A stretch of 64,000 bases of DNA. Origin: Solirubrobacteraceae bacterium. Lineage in GTDB: Bacteria; Actinomycetota; Thermoleophilia; Solirubrobacterales; Solirubrobacteraceae. The notes under the pieces were generated by a model. It was not told where the DNA came from, did no database searches, and saw only the letters and a list, made by a program, of their open reading frames with translations. The translations under genes and the position numbers were made by a program. This document shows positions 24,385-32,897 of this stretch, in pieces (the first letter of the stretch is position 1; the number at the start of each line of letters is the position of its first letter). The stretch spans positions 124,001 through 188,000 of the forward strand of contig JAUJOT010000006.1 in assembly GCA_030447505.1 (NCBI GenBank). The letters run 5' to 3'.

Positions 24385-25158
24385 ATGCCGTTCCTCCGAC
24401 AGATGTCACACAAGCTCGCCATCGTCCCTGCATACAACGAGGAGGCCAGCATCGCCTCCGTGGTCGGCGATCTGCGCGAGCATGCGGCCGACTTCGACGT
24501 CCTCGTCGTCGACGACGGCTCGACCGACGCGACCGGGCGGGTCGGCCGCGAGGCGGGCGCGAGCGTTCTGCGCCTGCCGTTCAACCTCGGCATCGGCGGG
24601 ACGGTGCAGGCCGGATACCAGTACGCGCTCGAGCGCGGCTACGAGTACGCCGTCCAGGTCGACGGCGACGGTCAGCACGACGCACATGATGTCCACCGCC
24701 TCCTGGGCCACCTCGAGGCGCACCCGGAGATCCACATGGTCACGGGCTCGCGCTTCCTGCAGGTCGACGCCGACGGCGACCGCAGCACGCGCTCTCGGCG
24801 CGTCGGGATCAGGGTCTTCGCGAGGATCCTCTCGCTGCTGACCGGGCAGACCGTGACCGACCCGACCTCCGGCTTTCGGATGACGAACCGGCGCGGGATC
24901 GAGCTCTTCGCGCGCGACTATCCGCACGACTACCCGGAGGTCGAGGCGGTGCTGATGATCCACGCGCATCGCCTGAGCAGTGCCGAGGTGCCGGTCCGGA
25001 TGCGCGCTCGGACGACCGGCCTGTCGTCGATCAACGCCTCGCGCTCGATGTACTACATGGTCAAGGTCCTGCTCGCGATCGTCGTCGGGCTGTTCCGCGC
25101 TCGTCCGGTCGTCGAGTTCGGCGATCCGGCGCCCGTCACCGCGGAGCCGGGCATCTAG
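24385..25158 (+). CDS. GT2 glycosyltransferase, polyprenyl-phosphate hexose synthase-like
   Basis: A 257-residue GT2 enzyme of the dolichol-phosphate mannosyltransferase type: LAIVPAYNEEASIASVVGDL, VLVVDDGSTDATGRVGREAG, FNLGIGGTVQAGYQYALERG, and the metal-binding QVDGDGQHDAHDV. A conserved DPTSGFRMTNRRGIELF segment follows. A C-terminal hydrophobic segment (MYYMVKVLLAIVVGLF) may anchor it to the membrane. Two ATGs are possible (24385 and 24403); GAGG at 24378-24381 favours the first. It heads a plus-strand cluster with another GT2 and a large membrane protein. Confidence 0.83.
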   Translation: MPFLRQMSHKLAIVPAYNEEASIASVVGDLREHAADFDVLVVDDGSTDATGRVGREAGASVLRLPFNLGIGGTVQAGYQYALERGYEYAVQVDGDGQHDAHDVHRLLGHLEAHPEIHMVTGSRFLQVDADGDRSTRSRRVGIRVFARILSLLTGQTVTDPTSGFRMTNRRGIELFARDYPHDYPEVEAVLMIHAHRLSSAEVPVRMRARTTGLSSINASRSMYYMVKVLLAIVVGLFRARPVVEFGDPAPVTAEPGI

Positions 25159-25180
25159 TGGTCTAGCGCCGCCGTCCGAG

Positions 25181-26254
25181 ATGCAGCCCTCTGTGCTCGA
25201 GCGAGCGACGTCATCCGTGGCCGCGCCCGCGACCCCGAGCGTATCCGCGGTGATCGTCACCTACAAGGAGGTCGAGCTGACGCTCGAGGCGGTTGCGAGC
25301 CTCAAGGCGCAGAGCGCTCCGTTGCACGAGATCGTCGTCGTCGACAACGACCGCGCGCACTCGGTGCGCGATCCGATGCGCGCGGCGCATCCCGACGTGC
25401 GGCTGCTCAACGAGGACAACGTCGGCTACGCGCGCGCGTGCAATCGCGCGGCCGCCGTGACGACCGGCGACTGGATCTTCTTCCTCAATCCTGACGCTGC
25501 CGCCGCGCCCGACTGCCTTGCTGCGCTGCTCGCCGTCGCCGCCGAGCACCCCGCCGCCGGGATCGTGACGCCCCAGGTGCTCTTCGCCGACGGGCGGACG
25601 ATCAACGCCGGCGAGAACCGCATCCACCTCACCGGCATCGCCTGGTGCGGGCGCTACGAGGAGCCCGTCGAGGATGCGCCGCCACGAGACGTGCTGATCA
25701 CCACCGGCGCCGCGATGCTCGTCCGCGCCGACCTGTACCGCAGGCTCGACGGGTACTGCGACGAGTTCTTCCTGTTCTACGAGGATCCCGACATCTGCTG
25801 GCGCGCCTGGCTCGTCGGCGCCGAGGTCTGGTACGTGCCCCGCGCGCTCGTCCACCATCACTACTCGTTCGGGACGAACAGCGAGAAGTGGTTCTACCTC
25901 GAGCGTCATCGCCTACTCTCCGTGCTGACGAACTACGCGTGGCCGACGCTGCTCGTGCTCGGGCCGCTCCTGCTCGCGACCGAGGCAGCACTGCTCGTCG
26001 TCGCCGGCCGCGAGGGCTGGCGCGCGGAGAAGCTGCGCGCCTATCGCTCGGTGTGGGAGATGCGTGGCTGGATCCGCCGGCGCCGCACCCAGATGGCGGG
26101 CATGCGAGTGCGCTCTGACGCCGAGCTGATCGGCCGCTTCGAGACGACGGTCAGCAGCCCGCAACTTCAGAGTGACATCGCGCGGCGGGTGGCGCCGCTG
26201 CTCGCCGCCTACGGCGCCGGCGCGGGCGCGCTCGTGCGCGCGATCGGGCGCTGA
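25181..26254 (+). CDS. GT2 glycosyltransferase, rhamnosyltransferase-like
   Basis: A 357-residue protein with an N-terminal GT-A domain (VSAVIVTYKEVELTLEAVAS, EIVVVDNDRAHSV, VGYARACNRAA, metal site FFLNPDAAAAPDC, acceptor region FFLFYEDPDICWRAWLVGAE) and a hydrophobic segment near residues 245-275. The family is COG1216, which includes rhamnosyl- and other deoxyhexose transferases. The ATG at 25181 lies 22 bases after the preceding GT2 stop, consistent with one operon. Confidence 0.83.
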   Translation: MQPSVLERATSSVAAPATPSVSAVIVTYKEVELTLEAVASLKAQSAPLHEIVVVDNDRAHSVRDPMRAAHPDVRLLNEDNVGYARACNRAAAVTTGDWIFFLNPDAAAAPDCLAALLAVAAEHPAAGIVTPQVLFADGRTINAGENRIHLTGIAWCGRYEEPVEDAPPRDVLITTGAAMLVRADLYRRLDGYCDEFFLFYEDPDICWRAWLVGAEVWYVPRALVHHHYSFGTNSEKWFYLERHRLLSVLTNYAWPTLLVLGPLLLATEAALLVVAGREGWRAEKLRAYRSVWEMRGWIRRRRTQMAGMRVRSDAELIGRFETTVSSPQLQSDIARRVAPLLAAYGAGAGALVRAIGR

Positions 26255-26300
26255 GTGGAGCCGTCGCGCTGATGGGCTCGCCAGCCCTGCAGGTCGCGTC

Positions 26301-28721
26301 ATGACCTTCATCGTCGCGTGGGTCGCCTACCCGCTGCTCGTGCTCGCCCTTGCGCTGGGGATCGGGCTGCTCGTGCGCCGCGTCGCCGGGCCGCGTGCGC
26401 TGCCGGGCGTGCTGCTCGTGCCGGTCGGCTTCGCCGGGATCGTGGCGATCAGCGTCTTTCCGACGCAGCTCGACGCGATCGCGGAGCTGAGCGGGGCGCT
26501 GATCCTCGTCGTCGCGGTGGTCGGGCTCGTCCTGGCGCGCCGAGAGCTCGCGCAGATCGTGCGCCCGTCGCGCGCGTGGACGTGGCCGGCCGTCGCGGCG
26601 CTGCTGCCGGCCGGTGCGATCGCCGCGCCGATCGTCCTCACGGGTCAGCCGGGCCTGACGGGCTACACGCGGATCGTCGATCTCGCGCACCAACTCGAGT
26701 TCACGTCGTGGATCACGAGCATGGGACGCGTCGTGATGCCCGAGAGCGCGATCGACTCCTCGTACCTCGAGACGGTCTTCAAGATGACGAACGTCGGCTA
26801 CCCGGGCGGGTCGCAGGCCGCGCTCGGCGCGACGAGCTCGCTGCTCGCGACCGACCCGCTGTGGACGTATCAGGCGTTCCTCGCGCTCGTCGCCGCGATG
26901 CTCGGCGTGGCGCTGTATGCACTACTGCAGCGCGCGATCCCCGCAGCTCCCTGGCGAGCGCTCGCCGCCGGCGTCGCCGCGCAGCCGACGATCCTGTACT
27001 CCTACGGGCTCGTCGCCGGCATCAAGGAGCTGTCGGCGATCGCGGCGATCACGCTGGCCGCCGCGGTGCTGATCGCGCACCGTCCGTCCGAGGGCGGTAC
27101 CAGGCAGCTCTTGCCCGCGGCGGTCGCGCTCGCCGCCGGGTTCGCGGTGTTCAACCTCGGCGCCATTCCGTGGATCGCGATGCTCGTCGTCGTCGTGCTC
27201 GGCGCCGACCTCGTCAGACGGCGCGGCGCCCGGCTGCTGACGATCGATCGCTGGGCGAGCCTGGGAGTGCTGACGATCGTCCTGTCGCTGCCGACGATCT
27301 TCGTCGCGGCCAGGCTCGCGCCGGTCGCCGTCAGCGGCGGTCCACCCGATCTCGGCAACCTCGCGGCGGCGGTGCCGGGCTGGGCGGCGGTCGGTCCCTG
27401 GTTCACCGACGACCACCGCTTCCCGCTCGCCGCGGCGGGCCAGGCGAGGCCGACGTACATCCTCATCGCGATCGTGCTGGCCTTTGGCGCCCTGGGCCTG
27501 CTGCGCGCCGTGCGCGCGCGCGACCTGCGCCTGCTCGCGTTGGCCGCGGCCGGCGCCGTCGCGCTGGCGTTCGTCACGCACCGCGCCGGCCCGTGGGTCG
27601 ATCTCAAGGCGTACGCGGTCAGTGCCCCGATCAGCGTCGCACTCGCGTTCGCGGGGGCCGCCGCGCTCGCCTCGTGGCGCCGGATCCGCTGGCTCGCGCC
27701 CGTCGCGACGGTGGCCATCGCCGGCGCGATCCTGTACGGCAACGCGCTCGTCTACCAGGACATGACCGTCACGCCGTACGAGCGCTTCGCCGACCTGCAG
27801 CGGCTCGGCGACAAGTACGCGGGGCAGGGACCGACCGTGCTGCCCGACTTCGAAGAGTTCGGCGAGTACCTCCTGCGCCATGAGCGCGCCGCCGGGGTCG
27901 TCAACCCGCCGCGCGGTCGATTCGTGCTGTCAGCCGCGGCACGGCCCAATCTGCAGTTCGACCGCGATCCCGACGAGCTCGACACCGACTGGCTGTCCGA
28001 GCACCGCCTGCTGATCGTCCGCCGCGACCCGACCGGCAGCCGGCCGCCCAGCAACTGGGCGCTCGTCGAACGCAGCCGCTTCTACGACGTCTGGCGGCGG
28101 CGTCCCGACGCTCCGCGCGTCGTCGCGCACCTGCCGCTGAACGGGCATCCCGACGACCGCGGTCGCCGCTTCTGCCGGCGCGTCGAGAAGGCGCTCGCGG
28201 ATGCCGGGCCGGGGGCGCAACTCGCATACGCGGTCGCCCCCCAGGTGGTGCGGTACGTCGCCCCGGACGCAGCCGCGCCGGCGAGGTGGCTGCCCAGCGA
28301 CGGGCAGCTGATCGCGCAGGGCCCCGGGCGGCTGGAGGCGGTCGTCACGATGCCGGAGGCCGGCGACTACGCCGTATGGATGCAGGCCTCGGTCGGCCGG
28401 CGGGTACGCGTGCTCGTCGACGGCCGCCCGATCGGCGCGATCCGCTGGCAGGAGAACTATCCGGGCCAGTACGAATGGATCGGAACGGTCCGGCTGCGCG
28501 CCGGCAGGCACCGCCTGACGATCGTGCGCGGCGGTGGATCGCTGCTGCCGGGCACAGGTGATGGCACCGACGGCGGCGGGGTCACGCGCCGCGTCGGGCC
28601 CGTCGCGTTCGTACCGGCCGATGCCAGGCCGCCGCGAGCGGTCTCCGCCGGCGACGCGGACGACGTCTGCCGCTCGGATCTGCGCCTCGACTGGGTCGAG
28701 GTCGTCAAGCCGCGCGCGTAG
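26301..28721 (+). CDS. large integral membrane protein with C-terminal beta-sandwich, GT-C-like
   Basis: An 806-residue protein with about a dozen membrane helices in its first 490 residues and a ~310-residue soluble C-terminal part. The ordering of helices, with an extracytoplasmic loop (TGQPGLTGYTRIVDLAHQLE) after the fourth, is reminiscent of GT-C polyprenyl-phosphate-dependent transferases, but I cannot point to a certain catalytic Asp pair. The C-terminal end (GRLEAVVTMPEAGDYAVWMQ, VRVLVDGRPIGAIRW) looks like a carbohydrate-binding beta-sandwich. It lies 46 bases after the GT2 gene, so it probably acts on the same glycan outside the membrane. Confidence 0.7.
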   Translation: MTFIVAWVAYPLLVLALALGIGLLVRRVAGPRALPGVLLVPVGFAGIVAISVFPTQLDAIAELSGALILVVAVVGLVLARRELAQIVRPSRAWTWPAVAALLPAGAIAAPIVLTGQPGLTGYTRIVDLAHQLEFTSWITSMGRVVMPESAIDSSYLETVFKMTNVGYPGGSQAALGATSSLLATDPLWTYQAFLALVAAMLGVALYALLQRAIPAAPWRALAAGVAAQPTILYSYGLVAGIKELSAIAAITLAAAVLIAHRPSEGGTRQLLPAAVALAAGFAVFNLGAIPWIAMLVVVVLGADLVRRRGARLLTIDRWASLGVLTIVLSLPTIFVAARLAPVAVSGGPPDLGNLAAAVPGWAAVGPWFTDDHRFPLAAAGQARPTYILIAIVLAFGALGLLRAVRARDLRLLALAAAGAVALAFVTHRAGPWVDLKAYAVSAPISVALAFAGAAALASWRRIRWLAPVATVAIAGAILYGNALVYQDMTVTPYERFADLQRLGDKYAGQGPTVLPDFEEFGEYLLRHERAAGVVNPPRGRFVLSAAARPNLQFDRDPDELDTDWLSEHRLLIVRRDPTGSRPPSNWALVERSRFYDVWRRRPDAPRVVAHLPLNGHPDDRGRRFCRRVEKALADAGPGAQLAYAVAPQVVRYVAPDAAAPARWLPSDGQLIAQGPGRLEAVVTMPEAGDYAVWMQASVGRRVRVLVDGRPIGAIRWQENYPGQYEWIGTVRLRAGRHRLTIVRGGGSLLPGTGDGTDGGGVTRRVGPVAFVPADARPPRAVSAGDADDVCRSDLRLDWVEVVKPRA

Positions 28722-28725
28722 TTCG

Positions 28726-29259
28726 TCACCAGACGTCGCCGTCACGCCAGTCGCAGCACAGCTCCCCGGACAGGTCGAGCGAGAGCGCGTGCGGGAGGAC
28801 ATGGATGCAGCCGTCCTCCTGCGGCGTGCGCTCGATGCCGGTCGGCGTGAGCGCCGCGGACGGCCCGCGCCACAGCCTCCACCCGCGCGCCGCGTAGAAC
28901 TTCGCGGCCTCCTCGGTAGCGCCGAGCGCCCCCAGCTCGTATGCGCCGCGCACGACCCGCTCCAGCGCCTGCATCATCGCGCTGGCGTGCCCGCGCCGGC
29001 GCTGGTCGGCGCGTACCCCGACACCCTCGACGTAGCCCGCGCGCAGCGCCCGCCCGCCGTGCAGCAGCCGCCGCTGCACGACCGAGGCGTGCCCGATCAG
29101 GGCGTCGCCGTCCCACACCAGCGCATGCACTCCGCCAAGCGCGTGCTCCCAGTCGTGGTCGCTCAGGTCTCCTTCGAAGACATCGACGAGCAAGGCCCGT
29201 GCCGCGTCCAGGCTGGCGCGATCCAGGTCAGCGGTGTGCGCGACCCGCAACTGCGTCAC
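28726..29259 (-). CDS. aac(2')-I: aminoglycoside 2'-N-acetyltransferase, AAC(2')-I family
   Basis: A 177-residue GNAT acetyltransferase. Its sequence follows the mycobacterial AAC(2')-I proteins nearly throughout: RVAHTADLD, DHDWEHALGGVHALVWDGD, VVQRRLLHGGRALRAGYVEG, GAYELGALGATEEAAKFYAA, GIERTPQEDG and the C-terminal CDWRDGDVW. The acetyl-CoA loop is in VRADQRRRGHASAM. These enzymes acetylate the 2' amine of aminoglycosides, though a housekeeping role is suspected in chromosomal carriers. The start is a GTG at 29259. It converges with the membrane protein gene, four bases apart. Whether it confers resistance cannot be judged from sequence. Confidence 0.9.
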   Translation of the reverse strand: MTQLRVAHTADLDRASLDAARALLVDVFEGDLSDHDWEHALGGVHALVWDGDALIGHASVVQRRLLHGGRALRAGYVEGVGVRADQRRRGHASAMMQALERVVRGAYELGALGATEEAAKFYAARGWRLWRGPSAALTPTGIERTPQEDGCIHVLPHALSLDLSGELCCDWRDGDVW

Positions 29260-29357
29260 GTGGCGCGATCCCGGCACGTCCCGGGCCCGCGGCGAACGTC
29301 GCGCTGGGGCTCGGGTTCGGGCACGCTGGCCGGATTCCCAGCGACACGACGCGCCAA

Positions 29358-30164
29358 TCAGGTTGTGCTGCGAGCTTGTCCTCGGTCTTCCTCCTCGCTG
29401 CGTTCGCGGCGTTCCTCGAGCAGGTATGCGCCGACGGTGCCGGCGAGCGTCGCGACGAGCACCAGTCCGACAGCGAAGCCGGCGAGCATCGTCAGCCGCG
29501 CCGCCGCGGTTTCCGGGACCGGGTCGCCCTGCGTCGCGATCACGGTGCTGGCTGCCCACAACAGCGCGTCGCCGAAGCTGTCGAAGGTTCCGCGACCGCG
29601 TTCCGCAAGCCACGCGAGCTCTGCGACCGCCAGCGTGACGACGGCTGCGACTGCCGCGAGGAAGCTCGTGCGGGAACGAAAGAGCTGGCGCGCGACGCCG
29701 GTCGCGCGGTACGAGCTCGACACGACGCGTGCAGCCGGCAGCGCACGGCCGATGCGCAGCAGCGCGCCGAAGCGCAGCAGCCTGAGCGTCGGTATCAGCA
29801 GCATCAGCACCGCCAGCCAGTGACGCCTGAGAAACCGCGATGCGGACGGCGCGACCAGCAGCTTGGCGAGGAAGTCGACCACGAAGGCGCCCCAGAGCGT
29901 CCAGATGCCGGCGTCGAGCCCGCGGCTCCAGCCCGGCGCGAGCTGCGGATCGGCGAGCTGGAAGGCCGTCAGCAGCGTGAAGACGATCCCCAGGAACGCC
30001 ATCGTCGGATCGAGGCGCTCGGTCTGCCGTGCGAGCCACCGTTCGTAGCCGGCCTCGTCGCGATCGCGCCGAGCCGGCCGGCGCGGGCGTTCGGCGGCGT
30101 CGTCGGGCGAGCAGATTCCGCCTGAGCGGCTCAGCGTCCCTCTCGTCAGCGTGTCGTTCGGCAC
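29358..30164 (-). CDS. voltage-gated-type ion channel subunit with atypical filter
   Basis: A 268-residue protein with six membrane helices: S1-S3 (~55-115), an S4-like helix with regularly spaced Arg (LRLLRFGALLRIGRALP), S5, a pore loop and S6. The pore loop reads ALLWAASTVIATQGDPVPET where potassium channels have TxxTxGYGDxxP, so the filter GYGD is reduced to QGD. Ion selectivity is therefore uncertain. The N-terminal 55 residues are charged and probably disordered. The start is a GTG at 30164; a later start is possible. Confidence 0.7.
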   Translation of the reverse strand: MPNDTLTRGTLSRSGGICSPDDAAERPRRPARRDRDEAGYERWLARQTERLDPTMAFLGIVFTLLTAFQLADPQLAPGWSRGLDAGIWTLWGAFVVDFLAKLLVAPSASRFLRRHWLAVLMLLIPTLRLLRFGALLRIGRALPAARVVSSSYRATGVARQLFRSRTSFLAAVAAVVTLAVAELAWLAERGRGTFDSFGDALLWAASTVIATQGDPVPETAAARLTMLAGFAVGLVLVATLAGTVGAYLLEERRERSEEEDRGQARSTT

Positions 30165-30546
30165 GCCAGTGCCTTCTGCGTCGCGCCGCCCGTCGCCTGC
30201 GCGACGTTGTTCCCGCTTCCCGCGGTGACCGTCATCGCCTTCGGCCTACCCCCGTTTGCCGTCAGCTCAGCCGGTCATCTTCACGCGCAGCCGCGCGACG
30301 ACGGCAGCGTCGCGTACGTCGCGCCGGATCTGCAGGAGACGATCGGCTGCGCGGATTCGTTCGTGCGCACGTCCATCGACGCGTGCAGACTGTGCGAACA
30401 ATGACAACGGCATGCCCGCTTTTGTCGCGCAGATCGACGGGGTACCGAGCAAGCGTGCGCGAGCGTGCGGCGCCAGGCGTGGCCCCTGTCGCCATCGAGG
30501 CGCGGCCGCCCGCGCCGCTTCGTGGCGCGCTCACGAGGTCGGCGGC
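30165..30546. other. intergenic region, no gene seen
   Basis: About 380 bases between the divergent channel gene and the respiratory operon. One 65-codon plus frame (30207-30404) has no ribosome-binding site or recognisable family. A GGGTAC box at 30440-30445 is not accompanied by a suitable -35 element. The promoter of the respiratory operon should lie here but was not identified. Confidence 0.35.
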
Positions 30547-31293
30547 GTGAGCCTCGCCGTCGATACCGCCCGCCAATACGAGGATCTCTTCGACCTCTAC
30601 TGGCCGATCGCCGTCGGCGTCATGGCCGTCATCTGGCTCGGACTGCTCGTGCTGGCGGTGCGCTACCGGCGGCGCGAGGGCGACGAGACCTGGCCCGAGC
30701 AGACCCACGAGCGACCGCGCGCCGAGGCGGCATACGTCGCACTGCTCGCGATCATCGCCGCGGTCCTCGTCTTCTTCACGTTCACGACGATGGGAAGCCT
30801 GACCGCCGACCTGCCGGCGGAGTCGGCGAGCGGCGCAGGGCAACCGGACGCCGACCCGTCCGAGACTCCGGCGGCCGCCATCACCGTCGATGTCGTCGCC
30901 GCGCGCTGGAACTGGCGCTTTCGCTACCGCGGGCTGGGGATCGAGCAGGTCGGCGGCGGCCGGTCGATCCCGACGCTCGTCGTGCCGGTCGGCGACGTGC
31001 GCTTCTCGGCGACGTCGCTCGACGTCATCCACTCGTTCTTCATCCCGTACCTGCGCTTCAAGCGCGACGCGTTCCCCGAGCGCCGGACGAACTTCACGCT
31101 CGGCTTCCGGAAGCCGGGCTTCCACGAGGCCGAGGGCAGGTGCGCGGAGTTCTGCGGCCTGCGCCACGCGTACATGAACTTCCACGTCTGGGTGCTCGAG
31201 CGCGACGCGTTCCGGCGCTGGGTGCGCGCGCGCCAGGGTCGCGCACCGCAGGAGCTGACGCCGGCGCTCGACCGGGACGGCCGGCGGCGATGA
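30547..31293 (+). CDS. ctaC: cytochrome c oxidase subunit II
   Basis: A 248-residue protein with two N-terminal transmembrane helices (~18-38 and 60-80) and an external cupredoxin domain carrying the CuA site: His in DVIHSFFIPYLRFKRD and the set CAEFCGLRHAYMNFH, which provides two Cys, His and Met. The electron-entry aromatic region is ARWNWRFRY. It takes electrons from cytochrome c and passes them to subunit I. No signal peptide or lipobox is obvious. The GTG at 30547 is the start; it is the first gene of a seven-gene operon, overlapping subunit I by ATGA. Confidence 0.9.
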   Translation: MSLAVDTARQYEDLFDLYWPIAVGVMAVIWLGLLVLAVRYRRREGDETWPEQTHERPRAEAAYVALLAIIAAVLVFFTFTTMGSLTADLPAESASGAGQPDADPSETPAAAITVDVVAARWNWRFRYRGLGIEQVGGGRSIPTLVVPVGDVRFSATSLDVIHSFFIPYLRFKRDAFPERRTNFTLGFRKPGFHEAEGRCAEFCGLRHAYMNFHVWVLERDAFRRWVRARQGRAPQELTPALDRDGRRR

Positions 31294-32897
31294 GCACCGC
31301 CGTGCGCCCCGCCCCGCCGCGGACCCGGCTCGTGGCACTGCTCACGAGCACCGACCACAAGCACGTCGGCCTGCTGACCGGCGCGACCGCGCTGATCTTC
31401 TTTGCGCTCGGCGGCCTGCTGGCCGTGCTGATGCGCACCGAGCTCGCGCAGTCGGGGCTGCAGGTCGTCTCCGACGAGGCCTACAACCAGCTCTTCACGA
31501 TCCACGGCTCGACGATGTTCTACCTGTTCGCGTCGCCGATCGCGATGGCGTTCGCGCTGTACCTCGTCCCGCTGCAGATCGGCGCGAGCCAGATCATCTG
31601 GCCGCGCCTCGCGCTGCTGGGCTTCTGGCTGCTGCTCGGCGCGGGCGTGTTCATGTACTCCGGCTTCCTGCTGCAGGGCGGCGCCGGCAAGGCCGGGTGG
31701 TTTGCGTTCGATCCGCTGTCAGACGACGTCGGGACGCCCGGCACCGGCCAGGACCTCTGGACCCTGGCGGTGATCCTCGCCGCCCTGTCGGGGATCCTGC
31801 AGGCGGCCTGCGTGCTCGCGACGATCGTGCGCCGGCGGGCGCCGACGATGACGATGCTGCGGATGCCGGTCTTCAGCTGGTCGGCGCTCGTGTCGGTGCT
31901 GATGGTCGTGACGTCCTATCCGGCGCTCGTGCTCGCGATGACGCTGCTGTACGTCGACCGCACGACGTCGGCCGCCGTCTACGACGGCGCGATGGGCCCG
32001 ATCGTCTACCAGCACCTCTTCTGGTTCTTCGGCCACCCGGTCGTGTACGTCGTCTTCTTCCCGTTCCTCGGCGCGGTCGCCGAGGCGATCGCGACGAACT
32101 CCCGCAAGCGCTTCTTCGGCTACCCGTTCATGGTCGCGTCGCTGCTGATCTTCGCCGCGCTCTCGATGGCGGTCTGGGGCCATCACATGTTCACGACGAG
32201 CGCGATCGAGAATCGCTACTTCGCGCTGACGACGACCGCGATCCTCGTCGTCGCCGGCATCGAGTACTTCGACTGCATGGGCACGATGTGGCGCGCGAAG
32301 ATCCGCATGCGCAGCTCGATGCTGTTCGCGCTCGGCTTCCTCGCGCTGTTTCTGATCGGCGGTCTGACGGGCATCTTCGTGGCGTCGCCGCCGCTGGACT
32401 ATCACGTGCACGACACGTACTTCGTCGTCGGCCACTTCCATTACACGCTCTTCGGCGGCACCGTGTTCGGCATGTTCGCCGGGATCTACCACTGGTTTCC
32501 GAAGGTCACCGGCCGGCTGCTCGACGAGCGCTTGGGAAAGCTGCACTTCTGGCTGATGGTGCCCGGCACGCTGCTGACGTTCATCCCGATGTTCGTCCTC
32601 GGCCACGACGGCATGACGCGGCGGATCTCGAACTACGCCGCCGACCGCGGCTGGGACGGGCTGAACACGCTGTCGACGATCGGCTCCTATGTCATCGCGG
32701 CGTCGCTGCTGGTCTTCCTCGTCAACCTGCTGCGGTCGCTGCGCAGCGGCACGGTCGCCGGCGACGATCCGTGGGACGGGCACAGCCTCGAGTGGGCGAC
32801 GAGCTCGCCGCCGCCGCAGCACAACTTCGACGAGCTGCCGCCGGTCCGCTCCTACGCGCCGCTGATGGACCTGCGCGAGGAGCGATGGAGGTCATGA
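31290..32897 (+). CDS. ctaD: haem-copper oxidase subunit I, atypical proton channels
   Basis: A 535-residue protein with about 12 membrane helices. Haem and copper ligands are intact: HGSTMFY (low-spin haem), GHPVVY (CuB His249 and cross-linked Tyr253), WGHHMFT (CuB) and GHFHYTLFGG (both haems). Compared with A-type oxidases, three proton-path residues are missing: the D-channel entry Asp is Gln101 (GASQIIWPR against GAPDMAFPR), the Glu of HPEVY is Val251, and the K-channel Lys of TGIKVF is Glu325 (AGIEYF). It also lacks the YS motif of A2 enzymes. It should reduce O2 but may pump protons differently or not at all. It overlaps both neighbours. Confidence 0.9.
   Translation: MSTAVRPAPPRTRLVALLTSTDHKHVGLLTGATALIFFALGGLLAVLMRTELAQSGLQVVSDEAYNQLFTIHGSTMFYLFASPIAMAFALYLVPLQIGASQIIWPRLALLGFWLLLGAGVFMYSGFLLQGGAGKAGWFAFDPLSDDVGTPGTGQDLWTLAVILAALSGILQAACVLATIVRRRAPTMTMLRMPVFSWSALVSVLMVVTSYPALVLAMTLLYVDRTTSAAVYDGAMGPIVYQHLFWFFGHPVVYVVFFPFLGAVAEAIATNSRKRFFGYPFMVASLLIFAALSMAVWGHHMFTTSAIENRYFALTTTAILVVAGIEYFDCMGTMWRAKIRMRSSMLFALGFLALFLIGGLTGIFVASPPLDYHVHDTYFVVGHFHYTLFGGTVFGMFAGIYHWFPKVTGRLLDERLGKLHFWLMVPGTLLTFIPMFVLGHDGMTRRISNYAADRGWDGLNTLSTIGSYVIAASLLVFLVNLLRSLRSGTVAGDDPWDGHSLEWATSSPPPQHNFDELPPVRSYAPLMDLREERWRS

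Noticed and set aside
30207-30404. A 65-codon plus frame upstream of the respiratory operon
   Set aside because: It has no ribosome-binding site, no recognised family and no coupling to neighbours.
31290-32897. Oxidase subunit I assigned to the A2 (YS-motif) class
   Set aside because: The A2 class has a YSHPxVY motif compensating for the missing Glu; here the residues before HP are FG, so it is neither A1 nor A2 in this respect.
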